DNA of 64,000 nt, taken from the NCBI RefSeq assembly GCF_004208415.1, contig NZ_CP035758.1, positions 1,984,001 to 2,048,000 on the forward strand. The letters are read 5' to 3'. The stretch is from Ktedonosporobacter rubrisoli (GTDB lineage Bacteria; Chloroflexota; Ktedonobacteria; Ktedonobacterales; Ktedonobacteraceae). This document shows positions 8,994-16,388 of this stretch, one piece after another. The stretch's first letter is position 1; each line of letters begins with the position of its first letter. The notes under the pieces were generated by a model. It was not told the DNA's origin and did no database searches. It saw nothing but the letters and a program-made list of their open reading frames with translations. The translations under genes were made by a program, and so were the position numbers.

Positions 8994-9241
8994 ACTATTT
9001 TGCGCTTTCTTTCAAGTCTATAAAGCTGATGAGTATTAGCCATGAGCGTCTTGCGACTGTAAAGAGTATAGAGATTGCGGAGCGTGAAATACCCACTCTC
9101 CCGGGTAGTTTGATAGGTAGTCGAGGTGAGAAGAGACGAGTAGGTAAGGATTTTTTTGCGTGGTACAGGGACAAGATGAACGATGGTGGGAAAGTAGGCT
9201 CAGGACGCTTGTGCAGAGTGCGGCGCGCAAATGGCCAGCCC
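8994..9241. other. Intergenic, no gene seen
   Basis: About 250 bases upstream of the hydrolase and downstream of the LuxR-type gene. Frames here are shadows or lack ribosome sites. It probably contains the hydrolase promoter. Confidence 0.4.
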
Positions 9242-11770
9242 TTATTTGAGGTGAAGCGTATGTGCGGCCTCGCTGGCTTGCAGGCGATTGCTCACGCCGA
9301 GCTTTTGGTAAATATGCTTGATGTGGTACTTTACCGTATTGATCGAGATAATCATTTCGTGAGCGATCTCCTGATTGCTCCGGCCGGTAGCTATCAGGCT
9401 TAACACACGCTTTTCCTGAGCGGAGAGCGGTTCAACCTGTCGGGTAGTATCGGCCAGGGTGGCCAGGCTAAGTTGAGCCTCAGCGCTGACCACCTCATCT
9501 CCCAGCCAACGCGCATCCAGGAGGGCTTGCTGGAAATATTTTTTTGCAGCCTCCTGCTCGCCCAGCGCCAGATAGGCCTTGCCCAGAGTGAGCAGAATAT
9601 CCACGGCGAGGAACTTATTGCCGGGTGGAACATTATCGGTAAGGGCCTGCAAAAGCAGCTGACGTGCTTCCGCAAAGAGGCCTTGACTCAGCTTATCTCT
9701 GCCCACGAAATAGAGGCATGCTGCTCGATACATCTGCAAGCCGGGATTCAGGGGGCCGGATGGAGGCAGGAAAGCGAGTGCCTGCTGGGCGAAATTGACG
9801 ATGGAGGCAAAGGGCTCCTGGTCGAGGAGCGCACTTAAGGCCCGGTGTCCCCAGATGGCCCCCAGCCAGAAAAGCTCACCCCGCTTGCGCCATCCCTCCT
9901 CAGCCATGGAAAGTAAGGTCTCAACGCGCCTGTCTGCGGATTCTGGCAAGATAGCAGTTAGCTCGGCGGCCAGCAGCGCATCAGCGGCAACCCAGAGCTT
10001 GACCGGAAAGCGTAGCTCGGTAGCAAAGAGGAAGCAGAGGAGCGGATGCGCGTCCAGCACTGCGGCGGGAAGTTGTTCTAGCCAGCCCAGCATGCTTTGA
10101 GGGGAGCCAAAATTGTGCTCGTGGAACTGCTCAATCAGCCGGGCGGCCCGCTCTATGTCCCGCGCCAACCAGGCGGCCTCTATTGCTTCCGCGAGCATGC
10201 CTTCCTGCTCGTACCATGCGCTAGCTTTTGCCGATAAGCTTTGTAGCACTTCCTCACCCAGGCGGTAGCTGGCTTCCCGGCGCATGGCTTCGGCGAAGAG
10301 GGCATGATAGCGGTACCAGCCGCCAGTTCCGTTCAACGCTTCTAAAAAGAGGCCCGCACGGGATGCAGCCTCCAATAGAAGAGCTCCATCGATGTCTTCA
10401 GCACTCACTGCTGCGCAGAGGGGCGCACAGAGGCGGCTGAGGATGCTGGTGCGCAAAAGAAAGTTCTGCATGGATGCAGGCTGCGTCTCTAAAATCTCGC
10501 TTACCAGATAAGCGAACAACATGTGACGCGGATCTTGAATTTGCGCTGGAGGACGATTTGAGAGGTCCGTCCAGTGCTCAGGTTTGAGTAGGGCTTGCTC
10601 AAGGGCTAGATTGGTGTCTGGGGCGGAGAGAGTCAAGCTGAGCAAGCGAAGGCCGGCGGCCCAGCCTTCCAGTGAGCTATCAAGCTTTCTAAGGGCTGCT
10701 TCTGTTGGGGGCTGTGGCAGCGACTGGCTGAGAAATGCGGCGGTTTCAGAGAGCGAGAAGCGCAGCTCCCTTCCATGCATTTCGTATAGCTCGCCTCTGG
10801 CCCGCCAGCGGAGTAACGGCAGATTCGGCTCGGCACGTGAGAGGAGCAAGATATGCACGTTTGTGGGCAGATGGTCGATGAAAAAAGTCAGCGTCTCGTG
10901 AAGGCGAGTTTCGCTTATCACATGATAGTCGTCAAGCACGAGTAGTCCGCCGGAAGAAGGGTTGGCAAGCGCGTTAAGCATATGTGTTAGTGCCATATTA
11001 AGTGGGGGCCGCTCAACAGGCCTGCCGACAGAGGATGTAATGGAAGCTGTGATGGCAGTTAAAGCAATCTGCCCAAGGGCCTGACTCGGCTTGCCCAGTA
11101 GTTTTTGACATGCCGTCATCACAGCGTGCCAGAAGCGGAAAATATCGTTGTCGCCGGGCTCAAGTGAGACCCAGGCAGTCATAAGTGCTGGAAGAGTACC
11201 CTGCTGGAGCGTGAGCCACTGGTTGACAAGGGTAGATTTGCCAAAGCCGGCGGGAGCAACTAACAGGCTGAGTTTGTACGTGTGGCAGTTAGCAAGCCTT
11301 GCCAGCAAATGTGGGCGCTCAATAAGTCCGCTTGCCAGTTGAGGAGGCTGAAGTTTGCTAGAAAGCAGGGGTGGGACCAGATGATCAGGTCCGCTTTGCG
11401 GGTCAGGGTGAGGAGATGCTAGAGCCTGCGAAGCTGCTTGCACAGCTTGTCCCTGAATGCGGGTCGATAGGACCAGCGCAGTCTCACCAAGGCGAGCCAG
11501 CGTCAAATCTTCTGACTTGCCAAGGTATGCCCGGTAAAGCCTTCCCTGGAAGGTGCGATAGGCTTTCCAGTACCAGCCCCCTCGGCGATTGCCGGCACTT
11601 TCTTTGCGTGCTGTATAGGAACCATAGGGAGCCTGGACCGCGAAGATCGTCGTCGTATCCTTGCCTAGCCAGGAAAACCATTGCTCTGATCCAACAACAA
11701 GAGAGATGGCCTGTCCTTCTTCGTATCCGACTAGCATCGTCTCGCGAATCGTCGGCGTTGCCCGCGTCAT
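9242..11770 (-). CDS. LuxR-family regulator of the MalT/LAL type
   Basis: An 842-residue transcription activator. After an N-terminal domain of about 110 residues (EQWFSWLGKDTTTIFAVQAPYGSYTARKE region) comes a MalT-like NTPase with Walker A VAPAGFGKSTLV and Walker B LLVLDDYH. A long helical TPR-like part follows, and the C-terminal LuxR helix-turn-helix is LSAQEKRVLSLIATGRSNQEIA with VKYHIKHIYQKLGVSNR. MalT-type proteins bind ATP and an inducer and then activate promoters. The N-terminal domain resembles a DNA-reading or sensory add-on and is not part of MalT. The ATG follows AAAGG. The target genes are unknown. Confidence 0.9.
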   Translation of the reverse strand: MTRATPTIRETMLVGYEEGQAISLVVGSEQWFSWLGKDTTTIFAVQAPYGSYTARKESAGNRRGGWYWKAYRTFQGRLYRAYLGKSEDLTLARLGETALVLSTRIQGQAVQAASQALASPHPDPQSGPDHLVPPLLSSKLQPPQLASGLIERPHLLARLANCHTYKLSLLVAPAGFGKSTLVNQWLTLQQGTLPALMTAWVSLEPGDNDIFRFWHAVMTACQKLLGKPSQALGQIALTAITASITSSVGRPVERPPLNMALTHMLNALANPSSGGLLVLDDYHVISETRLHETLTFFIDHLPTNVHILLLSRAEPNLPLLRWRARGELYEMHGRELRFSLSETAAFLSQSLPQPPTEAALRKLDSSLEGWAAGLRLLSLTLSAPDTNLALEQALLKPEHWTDLSNRPPAQIQDPRHMLFAYLVSEILETQPASMQNFLLRTSILSRLCAPLCAAVSAEDIDGALLLEAASRAGLFLEALNGTGGWYRYHALFAEAMRREASYRLGEEVLQSLSAKASAWYEQEGMLAEAIEAAWLARDIERAARLIEQFHEHNFGSPQSMLGWLEQLPAAVLDAHPLLCFLFATELRFPVKLWVAADALLAAELTAILPESADRRVETLLSMAEEGWRKRGELFWLGAIWGHRALSALLDQEPFASIVNFAQQALAFLPPSGPLNPGLQMYRAACLYFVGRDKLSQGLFAEARQLLLQALTDNVPPGNKFLAVDILLTLGKAYLALGEQEAAKKYFQQALLDARWLGDEVVSAEAQLSLATLADTTRQVEPLSAQEKRVLSLIATGRSNQEIAHEMIISINTVKYHIKHIYQKLGVSNRLQASEAAHTLHLK

Positions 11771-11826
11771 CTATTAGCCTTTTCTTTTCCTCAATGTGAT
11801 GGCCACATGAACAGCCTACCCGCATA

Positions 11827-11862
11827 AAATTCCCTAACAGTATAGCATATGTTAGGGAATTT
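11827..11862 (-). terminator. 13-bp perfect inverted repeat, probable terminator
   Basis: AAATTCCCTAACA (11827-11839) and TGTTAGGGAATTT (11850-11862) form a perfect 13-bp stem with a 10-base loop. On the minus strand it lies 44 bases after the LysR-type stop and ends in TTTT. It also lies 57 bases upstream of the LuxR/MalT start, so an operator role is possible. Confidence 0.6.
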
Positions 11863-11905
11863 CGTCATCCTATCCTGAAAAGACCGCTGAATGTGCAGCT
11901 AAATA

Positions 11906-12850
11906 TCAATCGATATTCAGCCCGTCAAGGCCATTCTGGCGCTGTTCAACCGTCTCGCATACTAGCTGCATAAAGTTCTGCGCTGCCGTAGAGTATTCGT
12001 CTTTGCGCCACACCATTTGTAGTTCAACATTCCAGGCCGGGATGGTGCGCTTATATTTCACATGGGGAAGCTTGAGAACGGCTGTCCAGGCCGTAACAAG
12101 GGATGCGCCTAGACCGTGCGATACCATGCTTACCATAGCGTAGGGTTGATCCGTAAAGTGGTCGATAGTGGGATAAAGGCCGACGTTTTGACACTGGCGC
12201 AAGTTGTAATCGTGATAATGCGGATTAGCGTCGCGCGAAAACCAGATCCAATGTTCTTGCTTCAACTCGCTCAAACGAACTTCTCGCTCGGCAGCTAGTG
12301 GATGATCTTCATGAAGTGCCAGGAGCATTGGGCAGGCAAACAACGTTTTGTACTGCAAGCCTGCGCGTATTTCGGGCGTAATCGCAAAGCCCACATCAAG
12401 CTGATGCGCCCTCAGCGCTCGCAACTGAGCCCTGACCGAGAGATCGCGCGAGATAACTTTGAGAGGAGGTGTGCATGTGCGGCATATTGTCGTAATCTCC
12501 AGGAGAATGCTCCATAGCGCGGTTCCTGTATAGCCGATATATACTGGCCTGTCCTCTCCTCTTGCCGCGCGGTGAGCCTGCTCCACGGCTTCTTCCCATT
12601 GCCGGCAGAGGCGTTGGGCCTCCTCACGAAAGGCCTGCCCGGCCGGAGTCAGGGTTACCTGTCGTCTATTCTCCCGATTGAACAGCTCCACGCCCAGACG
12701 CTTTTCGAGATTTTGCACGCGATTAGAAACTGTAGATTGATAGACGTCGAGAGATACGGCGGCCTGCTGAAAGTTTCTATCAGCTGCCTCGATAAATGCT
12801 TGCAGGTCAAGAAAGTCGACTTTGAGGGCCTCGGTTTTCACTCTATTCAC
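11906..12850 (-). CDS. LysR-family transcriptional regulator
   Basis: A 314-residue LysR-type regulator. The N-terminal winged helix is seen in LQAFIEAADRNFQQAAVSLDVYQSTVSNRVQNLEKRLG..LFNR, followed by a two-lobe effector-binding domain ending near MVWRKDEYSTAAQNFMQLV. The GTG at 12850 is preceded by AAGGAGG at a spacing of eight, a far better start than the ATG at 12934. A palindrome 41 bases upstream (12891-12905) fits a LysR self-binding site. No co-regulated neighbour is obvious, since the phage module begins on the other side. Confidence 0.88.
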   Translation of the reverse strand: MNRVKTEALKVDFLDLQAFIEAADRNFQQAAVSLDVYQSTVSNRVQNLEKRLGVELFNRENRRQVTLTPAGQAFREEAQRLCRQWEEAVEQAHRAARGEDRPVYIGYTGTALWSILLEITTICRTCTPPLKVISRDLSVRAQLRALRAHQLDVGFAITPEIRAGLQYKTLFACPMLLALHEDHPLAAEREVRLSELKQEHWIWFSRDANPHYHDYNLRQCQNVGLYPTIDHFTDQPYAMVSMVSHGLGASLVTAWTAVLKLPHVKYKRTIPAWNVELQMVWRKDEYSTAAQNFMQLVCETVEQRQNGLDGLNID

Positions 12851-12890
12851 GCCCGTGGCCTCCTTTTTTGGGGAAGGATAGAGACAGTAA

Positions 12891-12905
12891 CTATAAGAGT
12901 TATAG
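12891..12905. promoter_or_regulatory. Candidate LysR-type operator
   Basis: CTATAAGAGTTATAG is a perfect dyad with a 3-base centre and contains the T-N11-A pattern common to LysR sites. It lies directly upstream of the lysR-type GTG. A second dyad, ATTTATGC (12933-12940) with GCATAAAT (12961-12968), lies further upstream. Confidence 0.45.
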
Positions 12906-13075
12906 CTTATATAGATAAAGAAATCAAGGGCCATTTATGCATTGAATTGATCGAAGAAACGCATAAATAGCTGCCTTTTCATAGGGATATTGCATATTGA
13001 AGAACTTGATTTGGTGGTACATGCATAATATGTTGTAGAGTTACGAACATGACTCAAAGTTCCATCTCTCAACAA

Positions 13076-13094
13076 CTACAGGAGAAACCTGTAG
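13076..13094. promoter_or_regulatory. Hairpin upstream of the phage module
   Basis: CTACAGG, loop AGAAA, CCTGTAG: a perfect 7-bp hairpin in the 390-base gap before the portal gene. No T-run follows. It could be an operator or an RNA processing signal; the rest of 12969-13258 shows nothing recognisable and no direct repeat shared with the region after 30278. Confidence 0.3.
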
Positions 13095-13258
13095 AACCTC
13101 TCTGACCGTTGTCGTGGTTCAACTTCAACGCCACATTGTTGGTAGTCATTGCCTCTTTATCCCTGTCCTTGTGACCTGAGATAAGGAGGCTCTGTCTCCC
13201 ATATCGTCGTAGCCTCTCTGGCTAAAAATGCCATACAGGATCAGGAAGGATGACCCTT

Positions 13259-14791
13259 ATGCCCTGGTTTGATCGCTTATTCGCCTCGTCCCCTGCACAA
13301 AGCCCGCCTGAACAGGAACAATCAGCTAAGAAGATCGCAGAGCAGATCAATCCGACCATGCTTGCGATGGGCGCTCCCACCCAGGAAGATTATTACTGGG
13401 GTCGCCTGACCTCGGGAACCGAGGAAGATTATTACTTCCGGCGTTTGACAGATAACTTCTACCAAAAAGATCTGATGCCCTCCACCTACCTGGAGATGCA
13501 TAACCTGATCTATGAGAGCTGGAACGCCAATCCCCTGGCCCGCGCGATTATCGAGATTACCACCTCGTTTGTGCTGGGCAAGGGCGTGACGATTGCCGCT
13601 AACCACAAACGCGTGCAGCAGCTCCTCATGCAGTTCTGGGACGATTCGGATAACCAGATGGCCGAGCGTGTCTATCTGCTCTGCAACGAGCTGGCCCTCT
13701 ACGGCGAGATCTTTGTGCGCTTCTTTGTCAACAAGTACGATGGCAGCGTCAAGATCAGGATGATTGATCCTTCCCTCATCGATCTCATTGAGACCGATCC
13801 CGAGGATATCGAGACGCCCTTACGCTTCCATCGCCGCCCGGTGGGCCAGACCATTGCCGTGACCGATCCGCCGCAGAATCCCCCCGATCTGACCAAGCTT
13901 GATACTTCCTCGACCAACACACAGGGCGAGTGGTTTCTGGCGCGCGAGGAGGTCATGCAGTTTACGATCAATAAGGTCAGTAATGCTAAGCGCGGAGCTT
14001 CGGACCTGGCGACGATCCTGCCCTGGCTGCGCCGCTACAAGGATTGGTTGACTGATCGCGTACGCATCAATAAGTATAAGGGGGCCTTTCTCTGGGATAT
14101 CACCTTGCAGGGCGCCGATCTCAAGACGATCCAGCGTAAGCGCATGGAATATGGCTATCCCCCCGAACCCGGCTCGGTGGTGATCCACAATGAGACTGAG
14201 CAGTGGAAGGCCGTGCAGCCGCAGATCAATGCCAACGAGGCCTACGAGGATGGGCGGGCCATCAAGCTGATGGTGGCTGTAGGGGCCTTGATCCCTGAGC
14301 ACTTTTTGAGCGATGGCACGACGACCAATCGAGCCACGGCTGCCGAGATGGGCCTGCCTACCTTGCTCAAGTTCCAAAGGCGGCAGCGTGTAATGGGCAC
14401 TGTGCTGCGCTGCATCTTGGATCGCGTGATCCTGGAGGCCCAGAAGGCTGGCAAGCTGGGCAAATCCATAGATACGCGCTATGAGCTCATCTTTCCTCAG
14501 ATCGATGTTGACGACAATCAATCCCTGGGCATGGGCGTGCAGTACGTGACTGCCGGCCTGGCGACTGCCAAATCCCAGGGCTGGATCAGCGATGAGACGG
14601 CGATGCGGCTGCTCTTCAAGTTCGCCAATGAGGAGGTGGATGTGCACGAGGAGCTGGCACGCATCGCGGGGCAGCAAGAGCGCCGAGCCGATGCCACGTC
14701 GGTGCTGCCAGTGGAGCAAGCGGAGCTCTCGGTGCCGGTGCCACCGGTCAAGGCCCGGGCAACACGACCACAGAAGCGGGAGGAGGTCTAG
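13259..14791 (+). CDS. Phage portal protein
   Basis: A 510-residue portal protein, the ring through which DNA enters the capsid. The N-terminal third has the usual YESWNANPLARAIIEITTSFVLGKGV. The middle has LATILPWLRRYKDWLTDRVRINKYKGAFLWDI and the stem/wing region continues to DDNQSLGMGVQYVTAGLATAKSQGW, all typical for the large SPP1/HK97-type portal group. The ATG at 13259 is preferred: AGGAAGG lies nine bases before it but runs directly into the ATG at 13250. The next gene starts one base after its stop codon (14791 to 14794), so the two are tightly coupled. No frameshift is seen, in contrast to the terminase. Confidence 0.88.
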   Translation: MPWFDRLFASSPAQSPPEQEQSAKKIAEQINPTMLAMGAPTQEDYYWGRLTSGTEEDYYFRRLTDNFYQKDLMPSTYLEMHNLIYESWNANPLARAIIEITTSFVLGKGVTIAANHKRVQQLLMQFWDDSDNQMAERVYLLCNELALYGEIFVRFFVNKYDGSVKIRMIDPSLIDLIETDPEDIETPLRFHRRPVGQTIAVTDPPQNPPDLTKLDTSSTNTQGEWFLAREEVMQFTINKVSNAKRGASDLATILPWLRRYKDWLTDRVRINKYKGAFLWDITLQGADLKTIQRKRMEYGYPPEPGSVVIHNETEQWKAVQPQINANEAYEDGRAIKLMVAVGALIPEHFLSDGTTTNRATAAEMGLPTLLKFQRRQRVMGTVLRCILDRVILEAQKAGKLGKSIDTRYELIFPQIDVDDNQSLGMGVQYVTAGLATAKSQGWISDETAMRLLFKFANEEVDVHEELARIAGQQERRADATSVLPVEQAELSVPVPPVKARATRPQKREEV

Positions 14792-14793
14792 CG

Positions 14794-15036
14794 ATGGCGG
14801 AGGAACTCTTTGATGTGACTGGCTATGCTGGCGCTGGCAACATCTATGCCTCGCCCACGGCGCAAGCGGCGCCGGCTTCCTCCTGGTCTGCACCGGCTCC
14901 AGCTCCTGAGCGCCAGGGGCGCATGCGCGGCCATCACGCGGCCCGCTCCCACGGCCACAGCAGCCATGTCGCCCATCACGGCAGCCATTCGCGGACACCA
15001 CGCAGCCGTCTGTATGTGGGAGAAAAAGCCTTCTAA
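14794..15036 (+). CDS. Small His/Ser-rich phage-module protein
   Basis: An 80-residue protein of unknown function. The first half is Ala/Pro-rich and the second half is strongly basic and rich in His and Ser (HHAARSHGHSSHVAHHGSHS). It starts two bases after the portal stop, with GGAGG inside the end of the portal gene as ribosome site. The place between portal and head genes suggests a small structural or DNA-contacting component. It has low sequence complexity, so homology would be hard to judge. Confidence 0.6.
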   Translation: MAEELFDVTGYAGAGNIYASPTAQAAPASSWSAPAPAPERQGRMRGHHAARSHGHSSHVAHHGSHSRTPRSRLYVGEKAF

Positions 15037-15087
15037 TGCTTGTTGTCTCTGGCAATTGTGGAAATGGGGAGAGAGGAGAGAAAGGGA

Positions 15088-15471
15088 ATGCCGCTCGATA
15101 GTCGTAAGGCCGCCCATATTCAGGCCGTGACCCTTGCCAGCTTTGCCGGCCGCCAGAAGACCGTCGTCTTTGTCTCCCAGGCTGGCAGCAGCTATAGCTA
15201 TACGGCGCTCAGCGTGATCTTCCGCCCGCAGCAGGTGCTTGATTCGCAAATCCCCGACGCCAGTGGCGCCGCGCCCCGGCTGCAGTTTGACATGCTCATG
15301 ATCGCGCCCATCGGCACCACCTTCACCGGGGTGGTCTATATCGCCGATACGTCTACGCCGACAGCAGCGGCGGTGGCGGCTGCTGCCAAGTATGAAATCA
15401 TTGAGGCGGTCACCCATGGCATTGTGCCTTCGGGTACCCATGTACAGGCGCTGCTCAGGCGCTTGCGCTAA
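15088..15471 (+). CDS. Phage-module structural protein, unknown
   Basis: A 127-residue protein, probably of beta-sheet type (KTVVFVSQAGSSYSYTALSVIFRP, TTFTGVVYIADTSTPTAA), ending in a basic tail QALLRRLR. I chose the ATG at 15088 because of the purine-rich GAGGAGAGAAAGGGA before it; an upstream ATG at 15040 adds 16 codons without a ribosome site. It lies between the portal and capsid genes. A decoration or head-completion role is a guess from position only. Confidence 0.6.
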   Translation: MPLDSRKAAHIQAVTLASFAGRQKTVVFVSQAGSSYSYTALSVIFRPQQVLDSQIPDASGAAPRLQFDMLMIAPIGTTFTGVVYIADTSTPTAAAVAAAAKYEIIEAVTHGIVPSGTHVQALLRRLR

Positions 15472-15488
15472 CACAAAGGAGGAAGTCT

Positions 15489-16384
15489 ATGCAGAGGGAC
15501 GTAGAAGGTCCTGTCTATCCCATGCCCCCAGGCGGCCAGCTGCCTGATCTCAACCTGGCAGGCAGCAGCCTGAACGTGGCAAGTGGGGCCAGCATCCAGG
15601 CCATGCCCACACCCGAGAAGCCGGCACTTTATGAGCCGCAATTGGTTGGTTCGCCCGAACTGGGCGGGATCGATCCTGAGATGCCCTTTTATGATCTCAA
15701 CTTAGCCGGTAGCCAGGGCGTACCAACGCCGGGGAGCTCACCCAAACCAGCCAGCCAGGCGCGCTCTACCAGCCCATGTATACAGCTCCCGATACGACCA
15801 CGCCAGCCCTGCAGCTGGCCAACGTGGCCGACGACGGCATCTCCTTTGAGCCGCGCACGGCCTTCGCGCCTGATCCCTTGCTGCCCGATCTCGACGAGTA
15901 TTGCCAGCCCCACGGGCTGAGCATCCACAATTTGAACGGAGATGCCAGCGGCCTGCTCATACCAAACCCTCCAGTAGATGACCTGTTGGCCTATGAGGTG
16001 CCGTCTGGTCTTGCCATCAATCCCCATCCCTTTGCTGCCGATCCGCTTTTGCCTGATCTACAACATCCAGAACTCACGCTCGAAGTCACGATGTCCCAGC
16101 GACCCGGCGAGCTGGACCCGAGCGCGTTGGAGACGCTGCACAGCCAGCCCGATTCAGCGCAGCTCGACGATGCCAGCTATCCCCAGGTCTTTCTCGATCA
16201 GTCAGGCGTCAATACCACACGTCGCCGCCATCTGGACCTCCTGTTCCGTGGCCTGGATGCTGAAGAGGAAGGCACCACACTGGATGGGATGGGCACGCCT
16301 CCCCAACCTCCCAGGCTGAGCCGGCGCCAGCGCAGCCGCAAGGGCCTGGCCGGCGATGATGCCAGTGACAATGACGGGATCTAG
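15489..16384 (+). pseudogene. Pro-rich phage structural gene, split by a frameshift in CCAG repeats
   Basis: Two overlapping open frames (15489-15920 and 15776-16384) read as one protein of about 297 residues if one four-base unit is added. The break is at CCAGCCAGCCAG (15747-15758): a fourth CCAG would give KPASQPGALYQPMYTAPD and join the frames. The protein is acidic and Pro/Leu-rich, with repeated DLNLAG and PLLPDL segments (LPDLNLAGSSLN, FYDLNLAGSQG, DPLLPDLDEY, DPLLPDLQHPE). It ends in a basic RRQRSRKG stretch. The start follows AAAGGAGGAAGTCT. It could be a scaffold or internal head protein. A repeat-length switch or sequencing error are alternatives to plain decay. Confidence 0.7.
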
Positions 16385-16388
16385 CGCC

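Noticed and set aside
8969..9403. 144-codon + strand frame
   Set aside because: Overlaps the ends of two well-supported minus-strand genes and has shadow-like composition.
13820..15055. 411-codon minus-strand frame across the portal gene
   Set aside because: It is an antisense shadow of the portal and following genes; the + strand products have clear family features.
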